NCBI RefSeq assembly: GCF_016775475.1
Contig: NZ_JAEUXJ010000009.1
Coordinates: 124,001-188,000, forward strand
From: Belnapia mucosa
GTDB lineage: Bacteria; Pseudomonadota; Alphaproteobacteria; Acetobacterales; Acetobacteraceae
Direction: 5' to 3'
DNA length: 64,000 nucleotides
Positions 15,877 to 23,683 of this stretch are shown in pieces (position 1 is the first letter of the stretch; each line of letters opens with the position of its first letter). The translations under genes and the position numbers were made by a program. The notes beneath the pieces are model-generated. The model saw only the letters and a list, made by a program, of their open reading frames with translations, did not search any database and was not told where the DNA came from.

Positions 15877-16659
15877 ATGCTCAAACTCTTCCGCAGAGGC
15901 ATGCCGGCGCCGCAGGGCGCGTCAGGCGAGGATGTACCGATATTCGATCCCGAGGGGCTGGCACGGTTCGAGTCCTATGGCGGTTACCGGTCGGCCCAGC
16001 CATTCCCGCATCTCGTCATCGACGGATTGTTCAATCCTGAGATTCTGCGCCGCGTTCTCACCGAATGGCCGGGACCGGAGCAGGAGGTCGAGCACCACAA
16101 TGATGGCGAGGTCGTCCGGGACAAGATCGGCACCACCTGGAAGACCCGCTTCGGGCCACAGACCCGCAGGCTGTTCGCGGAACTGAATGGCCCCGCCTTC
16201 CTGCAGAAGCTCCAATCCGTGACCGATATGTGGGGGCTCATCGGTGATCCCTACATGTTCGGCGGCGGCTTGCACGCGACCCGAACCGGCGGGACGCTCG
16301 CAGTTCATGCCGACTACAACAAGCATCCTTTCTTCAAGCTCGACCGGCGCCTCAACCTCCTCGTCTATCTCAACGAGGACTGGACCGAGGCCAATGCGGG
16401 CTGGCTGGAGCTTTGGGATCAGGACATGCGCGCATGCGCGGAGCGGGTTCTGCCGGTGTTCAACCGGACTGTCCTGTTTTCAACGACAAGCACCTCGTTT
16501 CACGGCCAGCCCGAGCCGATCCAGGGACCGCCCGACCTCTGGCGCCGCTCGATCGCACTCTATTACTTCTCGAATGGCCGTGCCGATGAGGGATCGCCGC
16601 CGGACGCCTCGGACGAGCATTCCACGCTATGGAAGAAACGGCCGCACGGGGATTATTGA
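15877..16659 (+). CDS. 2OG-Fe(II) oxygenase
   Basis: A 260-residue 2-oxoglutarate- and iron-dependent dioxygenase of the prolyl-4-hydroxylase-like superfamily. Iron ligands are visible as H-x-D in LAVHADYNKH near residue 147 and a distal His in SFHGQPEP near 209; an Arg in WRRSIALYYFS near 225 fits the 2OG-binding arginine. ATG 15877 has GAAGGAGG upstream; a longer in-frame start at 15622 overlaps the preceding gene and is rejected. It lies between methyltransferase and glycosyltransferase genes, so it probably hydroxylates or oxidises a sugar or lipid part of the polysaccharide. Confidence 0.84.
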   Translation: MLKLFRRGMPAPQGASGEDVPIFDPEGLARFESYGGYRSAQPFPHLVIDGLFNPEILRRVLTEWPGPEQEVEHHNDGEVVRDKIGTTWKTRFGPQTRRLFAELNGPAFLQKLQSVTDMWGLIGDPYMFGGGLHATRTGGTLAVHADYNKHPFFKLDRRLNLLVYLNEDWTEANAGWLELWDQDMRACAERVLPVFNRTVLFSTTSTSFHGQPEPIQGPPDLWRRSIALYYFSNGRADEGSPPDASDEHSTLWKKRPHGDY

Positions 16660-16747
16660 AGGGCCGGGAGCGGGCATCGGCTGAAACGACCCCAAGGGCT
16701 TGCCAGGCCGTTGGCCAGGCATGGCCTGATGACAGGCCGCGCAACCT

Positions 16748-19700
16748 ATGCTTGATGCGGATTGTCGGAAGCGAACGGCGTTCGCCGGAATTGGGGTGGC
16801 TTTGGCAGAGGATCGCGCAGGCTCGCAGGCCGGGAGTGAAGGCGGAACCGCGGCGACCCCGATGGGCCCGACCCGGAACGGGCAGTTCACCGTGCCCAGG
16901 CCCGCCACCGCCCTGGGCTTCACCGGCGAGCGGATGACATCCGATATCGGCGGGCAGATCGCCTTCGAGCATTACCACCGCTACTGCCTGGCGCGCGATC
17001 TCGTCGCGGGACGCGATGTCCTCGATGTCGCCTCGGGCGAGGGCTATGGCTCGGCGCTGCTCGCCGGCGCCGCGCGCAGCGTGGTCGGTGTCGAGATCGA
17101 CGCTGCCTCGGTCCGTCATGCGCAGGCGGCCTATGCGCTGCCGAACCTGCGCTTCCTGCAGGGCGATGCGACGCGCATGCCGCTGCCCGATGCCTGCGTG
17201 GATGCGGTGGTGAGCTTCGAAACGCTCGAGCACCTGCAGGACCAGGAGGCCTTCTTCGACGAGATCCGGCGCGTGCTGCGGCCGGGCGGCCTCCTGCTGA
17301 TCTCCACGCCCGACCGGCATGTCTATTCGGCGCCCGGCCAGCCGGCCAACCGCTACCATGTGCTGGAACTGACGGTTCCGGAATTCACCGAGATTCTCGG
17401 CCGGCGCTTCGCCCATCACGGCATCCTGGCGCAGCGCGCGGTGATGGGATCGGTGCTCGCGCCGCTGGATGGGGCATGGGGCGGCTGGCGGACCTATGAC
17501 AGCCGCAACGGCGACCTGATCGAGGCACAACCCGGCCTGTCGCGGGCCTTCTACCTTGTCGCCGTGGCGTCGGACGCGCCGCTGCCGGCGGTCGGGTCGA
17601 GCCTGTTTGCCCATAACGTCTCGCTCGACCATCTGCTGGCCGCGCCGGGGGCCCTGGCCACCGCCCAGCGCGCGCGCGCCGATATGGAGGCGGCCTGGCA
17701 GGAGGCCGAGCGGCGCGAAACGCTCGCCCGCCAGATGGTAGAGGAGCAGCGCACTTTAGTTGAGGAGCAGCGCGCCCGATCTGAAGCCGCACTGGCCGAG
17801 GCACGGCGCGAGGCGGCGGAGAGCCTTGCCCGTTCCGAGGCCATGACCGCCGAGACGCGGCGCGAGGCGGCGGAGCTGATGGCGCATATCGAGCGGATCC
17901 GCACCAGCACGCTGTGGCGCGCGATGGGGCCGCTGCGTGTGCTCGGCCGCCGCTTCCCCGGCCTGGCGCGCTTCGGCGGCCGTGCCATCCGGGTTGCCCA
18001 CTGGACCGTCACCGGCCAGCTGACGCGCCGGCTGCGCGACCGCCGTGCCGCGCTGGAAGCCAGGGCGGCCGTGGCCGGGGAGGATCTGCGCGCCGCGCTG
18101 AGCCTGCCCGCTGAGCCGGAGCCGGTGCCGCAGCCCGCGGAGATCCACCTGCCGCGGCTGGACGGCCCGCCGCGGGTCAGCGTGATCATCCCGACCTATG
18201 GCCAGGTGGATTTCACCCTGCGCTGCCTCCGCTCCATCACCGCCGCGGCGCCGGCGGTGCCGGTCGAGGTGATCGTGGTGGATGACGCCTCCGGCGATCC
18301 GGCAGTGGAGACGCTGGCGCAGGTCGAGGGGCTGCGCCTGCTGCGCTGGCCCTCCAATCTCGGCTTCCTCCGCAGCTGCAACGAGGCCGCGAAGCAGGCG
18401 CGGGGCGAGTTCCTCTTCTTCCTCAACAACGATACCGAACTGCTGCCCGGCGCGATCGAGGCGCTGCTGCGGCTGCTCGAGGCGCGGCCGGATGCCGGCA
18501 TGGTGGGGTCGAAGCTGGTCTATCCCGATGGCCGGCTGCAGGAAGCGGGCGGCATCATCTGGCGCGACGGCTCGGCCTGGAATTACGGCAACGGCGACGA
18601 CCCGCGGAAGCCGCAATACAACTATGTTCGGGAAGCCGACTACATCTCCGGCGCGGCGATCATGCTGCCGCGGGTGCGCTGGGCGGAGATGGGCGGCTTC
18701 GACGAGGCCTTCCTGCCGGCCTATTGCGAGGATAGCGACCTTGCCTTCCGCCTGCGCCGGGCGGGCTGGAAGGTTCTCTACCAGCCGCAATCCGTCGTGG
18801 TGCATTACGAAGGCATCTCGCACGGCACCGACACCCAATCCGGCGTCAAGGCGCATCAGGTCGCCAACACGCGGAAGCTGTTCGAGCGCTGGCGCGAGGT
18901 GCTGGAGCGCGAGGCGCTGCCACACGGCGAGCGGGTGATGCGCGCGCGCGACCATGCGCTGCACCGCCGCGTGATGCTGGTGGTGGACCACTACCTGCCG
19001 GAGCCCGATCGCGATGCCGGGTCGCGCACCATGCTCGCCTTCATGGATGCGCTGCTGGCGGCCGGCCGCGTCGTGAAATTTCTCCCCGCCAACCTGCACC
19101 GCACGCCGGGCTATGCCGAGCTGCTGGAGCAGCGCGGCATCGAGGTGATCCACGGCCCCTGGACCGCCAGCCTGGACGCCTGGCTCGCGGCCAATGGCGG
19201 CGAGGTGGATGAGATCCTGCTCTCCCGCCCGAGCGTGGCGGTGCCGATCCTGGGCAAGCTCCGCGCCCATTGCCGGGCGCCGATCGTCTTCTACGGCCAT
19301 GACCTGCATTTCGCGCGAATGATGCTGGAGCCCGGCGCCGACGCCCCGGCGCAGCGGGATCGCATCGCGGAGATGGAGGCGCAGGAGCGCCGCATCTGGC
19401 GCCTGGTGGATGTCGCCCTCTACCCCTCCGAGGAGGAGGCGGCCCGGGTGCGGGCGATGGAGCCGGGCGTGCGCGCCCATGCCGTGCCCGCCTATGCCCT
19501 GCCGCGACGGCCGGCCCCGGCCACCGCGCCGGCGGGCGGCATCGTCTTCGTCGGCGGCTTCCGGCATACGCCGAACGAGGATGCCGCGCTCTGGCTGACG
19601 CGGGAGATCATGCCGCTGGTCCGCCAGCGCCTGCCCGCCGCCCGGCTCACCATCATCGGCTCCAACCCGACGCCGGCGGTGCTGGGGCTGGCCGGCGACG

Positions 19701-20071
19701 GGGTCGAAGTCCGGGGCTTCGTCTCCGATGAGGAGCTGGCAGCGGCTTATGCGGAGGCCCGCGTGGCGCTCTGCCCGCTCCGCATCGGGGCGGGGGTGAA
19801 GCTCAAGGTGGTGGAGGCGATGCATCGCGGCGTGCCGGTGGTGACCACCCCGGTCGGCGCGCAGGGCCTGCCGGGCCTGGCCGAGATCTGCGACATCGCC
19901 GGGACGCCGGAGGAGCTGGCCGCCGCCGCGGTCCGGCTGATGACCGATGACGCGCTCTGGCTGTCGCGCGCGGCGGCGCAGACAGGCTATGTCGCGGACC
20001 ACTTCTCGCCGGAGGCGATGCGCGATGCGCTGGTCGCCATCTTCGAGGAGGCCCGCGCCGCGCGCGAATAG
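16748..20071 (+). CDS. Methyltransferase-GT2-GT4 trifunctional fusion
   Basis: An 1107-residue modular protein. Module 1 is a methyltransferase beginning FTGERMTSDIGGQIAFEHYHRY near residue 58, with VLDVASGEGYG at 91 and VSFETLEHLQD near 156. A charged coiled coil of EEQR/EARREAAE repeats lies at about 310-380. A linker STLWRAMGPLR is near 390. Module 2 is a family 2 glycosyltransferase (VSVIIPTYGQVDFTLRCL at 476, VVDDASGD, FLNNDTELLPGAI, EDSDLAFRLRRAGWKVLY). Module 3 is a GT4/GT1-type transferase from about 742, with GIVFVGGFRHTPNEDA and PLRIGAGVKLKVVEAMHRGVPVV near 1010. The start is uncertain: 16862 is an alternative, since family similarity begins after it. It likely builds and caps the glycan. 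Confidence 0.82.
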   Translation: MLDADCRKRTAFAGIGVALAEDRAGSQAGSEGGTAATPMGPTRNGQFTVPRPATALGFTGERMTSDIGGQIAFEHYHRYCLARDLVAGRDVLDVASGEGYGSALLAGAARSVVGVEIDAASVRHAQAAYALPNLRFLQGDATRMPLPDACVDAVVSFETLEHLQDQEAFFDEIRRVLRPGGLLLISTPDRHVYSAPGQPANRYHVLELTVPEFTEILGRRFAHHGILAQRAVMGSVLAPLDGAWGGWRTYDSRNGDLIEAQPGLSRAFYLVAVASDAPLPAVGSSLFAHNVSLDHLLAAPGALATAQRARADMEAAWQEAERRETLARQMVEEQRTLVEEQRARSEAALAEARREAAESLARSEAMTAETRREAAELMAHIERIRTSTLWRAMGPLRVLGRRFPGLARFGGRAIRVAHWTVTGQLTRRLRDRRAALEARAAVAGEDLRAALSLPAEPEPVPQPAEIHLPRLDGPPRVSVIIPTYGQVDFTLRCLRSITAAAPAVPVEVIVVDDASGDPAVETLAQVEGLRLLRWPSNLGFLRSCNEAAKQARGEFLFFLNNDTELLPGAIEALLRLLEARPDAGMVGSKLVYPDGRLQEAGGIIWRDGSAWNYGNGDDPRKPQYNYVREADYISGAAIMLPRVRWAEMGGFDEAFLPAYCEDSDLAFRLRRAGWKVLYQPQSVVVHYEGISHGTDTQSGVKAHQVANTRKLFERWREVLEREALPHGERVMRARDHALHRRVMLVVDHYLPEPDRDAGSRTMLAFMDALLAAGRVVKFLPANLHRTPGYAELLEQRGIEVIHGPWTASLDAWLAANGGEVDEILLSRPSVAVPILGKLRAHCRAPIVFYGHDLHFARMMLEPGADAPAQRDRIAEMEAQERRIWRLVDVALYPSEEEAARVRAMEPGVRAHAVPAYALPRRPAPATAPAGGIVFVGGFRHTPNEDAALWLTREIMPLVRQRLPAARLTIIGSNPTPAVLGLAGDGVEVRGFVSDEELAAAYAEARVALCPLRIGAGVKLKVVEAMHRGVPVVTTPVGAQGLPGLAEICDIAGTPEELAAAAVRLMTDDALWLSRAAAQTGYVADHFSPEAMRDALVAIFEEARAARE

Positions 20072-20079
20072 AGTATTTT

Positions 20080-20108
20080 CAAGTCCGGCCTGTCCGCCGG
20101 ACGACTCG
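20080..20108 (+). terminator. Putative hairpin after the polysaccharide locus
   Basis: Just after the stop codon at 20071, an inverted repeat with arms GTCCGGC and GCCGGAC around CTGTCC could form a hairpin. No clean T-run follows, so intrinsic termination is possible but not certain. Confidence 0.45.
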
Positions 20109-20128
20109 GAAAATGCGACCAAACAACA

Positions 20129-20177
20129 AGCTGGACCGCTTTCACCTGCGCGCAGCGCAGATGAAAGCGGTCCAGCT
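20129..20177 (-). terminator. Long intrinsic terminator of the SDR operon
   Basis: A 49-base inverted repeat: outer arms of 16 bases (AGCTGGACCGCTTTCA and its complement), a single mismatch, then inner arms CTGCGC/GCGCAG around GCA. On the minus strand it is followed by CTTGTTGTTTGG, a T-rich tract, so it should terminate the minus-strand SDR transcript. It includes the SDR stop codon. Confidence 0.8.
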
Positions 20178-20961
20178 ACGGCCCGTCGGCGGGATCGTAG
20201 AGCACGCCGGCGGCGGCGAAGCCGCCATCGACGTTCAGCACATGGCCGGTGACGAAGCCGGCATCCGCCGAGCAGAGGAAGGCCACTGCAGCGGCCACTT
20301 CCTCCGGCGTCGCGTAGCGATCCATCGCCATGTGGTTCAGGAAGGCCGCGCGCTGCCGCGGGCCATGCGCGGTGCGGGCGACCTGGGTCGGGCCGGGGGC
20401 CACGCAATTCACCAGGATCCCGTGCGGCGCCAGCTCCATCGCCAGCACCTGGGTCAGGTTGATGATGCCGGCCTTGCTCGCGCCATAGGCCACCCGCCCG
20501 GTGCCGGCGAATTGGCCGGAGACGGAGGAGGTGGTGACGATGCGGCCTCCCCCGCCCTCGGCCCCGCCATTCCGCACCATCGCCCGCGCCGCGGCCTGGG
20601 CGGTGACGAAGCAGCCGGTGAGATTGGTGCGGATCACCCGCTCGAAGGCCACTCGCGACATCTCGAGCGCGGGGACGCGGTCGGTGATGCCGGCATTGCA
20701 GATGGCAAGCCGCAGCGGGCCGAAGCGCGCCTCGGCCTCCGCCACCGCGGCGGCGGCCTGGTCCTCCTCGGCCACGTCGAGCGCGAATGGGGCGGCGCGC
20801 AGCCCGGCCGCCGCGATCTCGGCCGCCACGCGCTCAGCCCGGTCCGGCAGCAGGTCGGCGACCAGCACGGCGGCGCCGTCGCGGGCCAGGCGATGGGCGA
20901 TGGCCTCGCCGATGCCGGCGCCGCCGCCGGTCACCAGGGCGACGTCTCCGGCGAGCCTCAT
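20176..20961 (-). CDS. Short-chain dehydrogenase/reductase
   Basis: A 261-residue NAD(P)-dependent SDR of classical type. Seen: cofactor motif VTGGGAGIGEAIAHRLARDG at residue 10, an NAG signature (AICNAGITD) near 93, catalytic Ser and YxxxK (TTSSVSGQFAGTGRVAYGASKAGI) near 145-165, and a C-terminal VTGHVLNVDGGFA. It overlaps the cyclase-family gene by 4 bases and is the last gene of a receptor-cyclase-SDR operon ended by a long terminator. It probably oxidises a hydroxy-acid intermediate; the substrate is unknown. Confidence 0.92.
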   Translation of the reverse strand: MRLAGDVALVTGGGAGIGEAIAHRLARDGAAVLVADLLPDRAERVAAEIAAAGLRAAPFALDVAEEDQAAAAVAEAEARFGPLRLAICNAGITDRVPALEMSRVAFERVIRTNLTGCFVTAQAAARAMVRNGGAEGGGGRIVTTSSVSGQFAGTGRVAYGASKAGIINLTQVLAMELAPHGILVNCVAPGPTQVARTAHGPRQRAAFLNHMAMDRYATPEEVAAAVAFLCSADAGFVTGHVLNVDGGFAAAGVLYDPADGP

Positions 20962-21638
20962 GCCGCATCCTCCTCGATGGCGATGACCCGGGCCGGGGCG
21001 CCGTCGCTGTCCGGCAGCTTCACCGGCACGGCCACCACCAGGCTGCGCGGCGCCCGCAGCGCGCCGGTGTTGCGCAGGTATTCGAACATGATCACGCCCT
21101 GCTTCAGCAGGTGGAAATGCGTGACATGCTCGGGCAGCGGCGGCCGTGCCTCGCCGGTCAGGAAAAAGCGGATGCAGTAATCCTGCGGGAAGTCGAAGCC
21201 CACCGCCTTGATGCCGGCCTCGCGCAGCCAGATCGCCGCCTCCGCCGTCATCCAGGGGGCGCGGGCCCAGAAATCCGGGGTGGCGATATCGGCCCGCTCG
21301 TCCCAGCGCGTCTTCAGGATGGCGATGTCGCCACGGCGGAGATGCGCCCCGGCAGCGGCGATCCGCTCCCCCGTAATGGCCGTGTTCTCCGGCACGTCCG
21401 AGAGGTCGAGGATCGCGGCCTCGCCCACCGTCATGTCGAGGCTGATGGAATCGGTCGTGAAGCCCTCGGGATCCACATGGCGCGGGCTGTCCATATGGGT
21501 GAAGCCATGGACATTCCAGCCGGCCCAGGTGCCCTGCCCGGCGCCCTCGGCATGGGATTTCAGCAGCCGGCGCTCGACCGGCCAGCGGAAATGGCCGGTG
21601 GTCACGGGCGTCGTCAGGTCGATCAGTCGGCGTGCCAT
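20958..21638 (-). CDS. Cyclase-family (kynurenine formamidase-like) metal hydrolase
   Basis: A 226-residue protein of the cyclase/kynurenine formamidase family. The metal-binding signature HGFTHMDSPRH near residue 44 corresponds to H-x-G-T-H-x-D-x-x-x-H, with Phe in place of the Gly and a conserved second His and Asp. These enzymes hydrolyse N-formylkynurenine or small cyclic amides and lactones. It sits 3 bases after a Bug-type receptor gene and overlaps the SDR gene by 4 bases, implying an import-and-hydrolyse-then-oxidise unit. No tryptophan-degradation genes are nearby, so the kynurenine role is not supported. Confidence 0.88.
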   Translation of the reverse strand: MARRLIDLTTPVTTGHFRWPVERRLLKSHAEGAGQGTWAGWNVHGFTHMDSPRHVDPEGFTTDSISLDMTVGEAAILDLSDVPENTAITGERIAAAGAHLRRGDIAILKTRWDERADIATPDFWARAPWMTAEAAIWLREAGIKAVGFDFPQDYCIRFFLTGEARPPLPEHVTHFHLLKQGVIMFEYLRNTGALRAPRSLVVAVPVKLPDSDGAPARVIAIEEDAA

Positions 21639-21641
21639 GGG

Positions 21642-22610
21642 TCAGTCCTTCCAGGGCCGGTCGTGCCAGAGGCGCTTCAGCCGCTCGGCTTCCTCCTGCA
21701 CCAGGGTGGTGAAGCCAGCGCCGTCCATGCGGCGCAGCGGCTGGTAGAGCCGGGCCGCATCCGCCTGCCAGGCCGGGTCGTCCATGGTGGCGAGCAGCGC
21801 GGCCTCCAGCCGGGCACGGATCGGCGCGGGCGTCGCGGCCGGCACCGCCAGCCCGCGCACCACGCCGCCTTCCAGCGCGAAGCCCTGCTCGCGGAAGGTC
21901 GGGATATCGGGGGCCAGGCCAGTGCGGCTCGGCGCGGCCTGGGCCAGCGGGCGCGCCTGGCCCTGCTTCACCAGCTCCAGGCTCTCGCCGATATTCATCG
22001 CCGCGACGGTGATGTGCCTACCCAGCAGCGCGGCGACGGTCGGCGCCTGGCCGGCGAAGGGCACATGCACCAGGCGGGTGCCGAGCAGGCTTTCGAACCC
22101 GATCATCAGCAGGTGGTCGTCCGACCCGATGCCGGCGGTGCCGACCGCGACCTTGTCCGGATTGGCCCGCGCATGGGCGGCGAGATCGGCGAGGCTCTGC
22201 AAGGGGCTGTCGGGCGCGACGAAGAAGCCGCCGGGATCATCGACGACGCTGCCGAGGAAGGCGAAGTCCCCCAGCCGGTAGCGCGGCGTGCGTTCGATGG
22301 TGATGGTCTGCAGGCTCGGGACGATGACGACGCCGAGGGTGAGGCCATCCGGCGGCGCGGCGGCGAGCGCGGTATAGCCGACCTCGGCCCCGGCGCCGGG
22401 GCGGTTCAGCGGGACGAAGCGCGCGCCGGGCAGGTGGCGTTCCAGATGGGGCACCATGGCGCGGGCCATCACATCGGTGCCACCGCCGGGCGGGAAGGGG
22501 ATGATGAAGCTGATCGGCCTGTCGCCGGGCCAAGCGCCCTGGCCGATGGCCGCGCCTGGCAAGCCCGCCAGGCCGAGCGCGGCCAGGCTGCGTCGCGTGA
22601 TCTTGGGCAT
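21642..22610 (-). CDS. Bug/TctC-type tripartite tricarboxylate transporter receptor (1)
   Basis: A 322-residue periplasmic solute receptor of the Bug family, the binding component of tripartite tricarboxylate transporters. It has an N-terminal signal (RRSLAALGLAGLPGAAIGQG), the family opening PISFIIPFPPGGGTDVMARAM, NRPGAGAEVGYTALAAAPPDGLTL, and HVPFAGQAPTVAALLGRHI near residue 185. ATG 22610 is chosen; upstream in-frame codons to 22844 encode unrelated sequence. It leads an operon with the cyclase and SDR genes, so the ligand may be their substrate precursor. No TctA/TctB membrane genes are nearby. Confidence 0.92.
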   Translation of the reverse strand: MPKITRRSLAALGLAGLPGAAIGQGAWPGDRPISFIIPFPPGGGTDVMARAMVPHLERHLPGARFVPLNRPGAGAEVGYTALAAAPPDGLTLGVVIVPSLQTITIERTPRYRLGDFAFLGSVVDDPGGFFVAPDSPLQSLADLAAHARANPDKVAVGTAGIGSDDHLLMIGFESLLGTRLVHVPFAGQAPTVAALLGRHITVAAMNIGESLELVKQGQARPLAQAAPSRTGLAPDIPTFREQGFALEGGVVRGLAVPAATPAPIRARLEAALLATMDDPAWQADAARLYQPLRRMDGAGFTTLVQEEAERLKRLWHDRPWKD

Positions 22611-22687
22611 GCGCCGTTTCCCCCGATTGGGGGGAGCGTAGCGGGGCGGGGGCGGGGCGGCTAGGCGCAGCGGGGGGACGGAAGTGG

Positions 22688-23590
22688 CTATCCGGCCGTG
22701 GCCTTGATGAAGTCGATGAAGGCGCGAAGCGGGGCCGGCACCAGCCGGCGCCCGGGATAGTAGAGGAACGGCCCGGAGAAGGACTGCCACCAGGGCTCGA
22801 GGACCGGCTCCAGCGCGCCGCTGTCGAGATACGGGCGCAGCCAATCCTCGAACAGGGTGATGATCCCGGTGCCCGCGATCGCGGCATCGACGGCAAGGTC
22901 GGTCGCCGCGCCCACGCTGACCAGCAATGGCCCCGTGGGATTGACGCGCACCACCTCGCCCTCCCGCTCGAACTCCCAGACGATCATGGCACCGCTGGCG
23001 AAGCGACCGCGCAGGCAGGCATGGCCGAGCAGATCGCGGGGATGCTGCGGCTGGCCATGGTGGCGCAGATAGGCCGGGGCGGCGGCCGTGGCGAAGCGCT
23101 GGACGCGCGGCCCGATCGGCACCGCGATCATGTCGCCCTCCAGCCGCTCGTCATAGCGGATGCCGGCATCGCAGCCGGCGGCCAGCACATCGACGAAGCT
23201 GTCCTCGGCGATGATCTCCAGCTGGATGTCGGGATAGGCCGCGAGGAAGGGCGGCACGATGCGCGGCAGCACCAGCCGCGCCGCGCTGACCGGGACATTG
23301 AGCCGGAGCGTGCCCGCCGGCCGGTCGCGGAAGAGGTTGACCACATCCATCGCGGCCTCCACCTCGCCGAGCGCCGGGCCGAGCCGGTCCAGCAGCCGCG
23401 CGCCCGCCTCGGTCGGCAATACGCTGCGGGTGGTGCGATGGAGCAGCCTGACGCCGAGCCTCGCCTCCAGCCGGCGCACCGCCTCGCTCAGGCCCGAGGG
23501 GCTGGTGCCGGCCAGGCGGGCGCCCTCGCGGAAGCCGCCGGCGCGCGCCACGGCGAGGAAGGCCTGAAGGTCGCCGAGATCGGCCTGCAT
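22688..23590 (-). CDS. LysR-family transcriptional regulator
   Basis: A 300-residue LysR regulator. The N-terminal winged helix (DLQAFLAVARAGGFREGARLAGTSPSGLSEAVRRLEARLGVRLLHRTTRSV) is followed by the LysR substrate-binding domain. It diverges from the aldo/keto reductase gene across a 93-base gap, the usual arrangement of a LysR with its target. A candidate site with CGCAC and GTGCG arms lies in the gap at 23603-23617. It is also 77 bases upstream of the Bug receptor operon on the same strand and could cotranscribe with it. Confidence 0.93.
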   Translation of the reverse strand: MQADLGDLQAFLAVARAGGFREGARLAGTSPSGLSEAVRRLEARLGVRLLHRTTRSVLPTEAGARLLDRLGPALGEVEAAMDVVNLFRDRPAGTLRLNVPVSAARLVLPRIVPPFLAAYPDIQLEIIAEDSFVDVLAAGCDAGIRYDERLEGDMIAVPIGPRVQRFATAAAPAYLRHHGQPQHPRDLLGHACLRGRFASGAMIVWEFEREGEVVRVNPTGPLLVSVGAATDLAVDAAIAGTGIITLFEDWLRPYLDSGALEPVLEPWWQSFSGPFLYYPGRRLVPAPLRAFIDFIKATAG

Positions 23591-23602
23591 TGTTCGCCAT
23601 TT

Positions 23603-23617
23603 CGCACAGGGCGTGCG
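23603..23617. promoter_or_regulatory. Candidate LysR binding site
   Basis: An inverted repeat CGCAC-AGGGC-GTGCG in the 93-base gap between the divergent LysR and aldo/keto reductase genes, 13 bases from the LysR start. It fits the size of LysR half-site pairs, but no second site is clear. Confidence 0.4.
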
Positions 23618-23683
23618 GATTGTGGCCGGTTATCGCGCAGGCCGCCAGGACGTAACTGGGAGGGGCCACGAAGGAGAAGCATC

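Noticed and set aside
17756..20407. An 883-residue minus-strand frame under the glycosyltransferase fusion
   Set aside because: Repetitive Arg/His/Gly/Pro composition with no domain; it is antisense shadow of a gene with clear motifs.
20958..21638. Tryptophan/kynurenine pathway assignment for the cyclase-family gene
   Set aside because: No other kynurenine-pathway gene is nearby, and the family is broad.
22610..22844. Upstream extension of Bug receptor (1)
   Set aside because: It would read through the end of the LysR gene and precede the true signal peptide.
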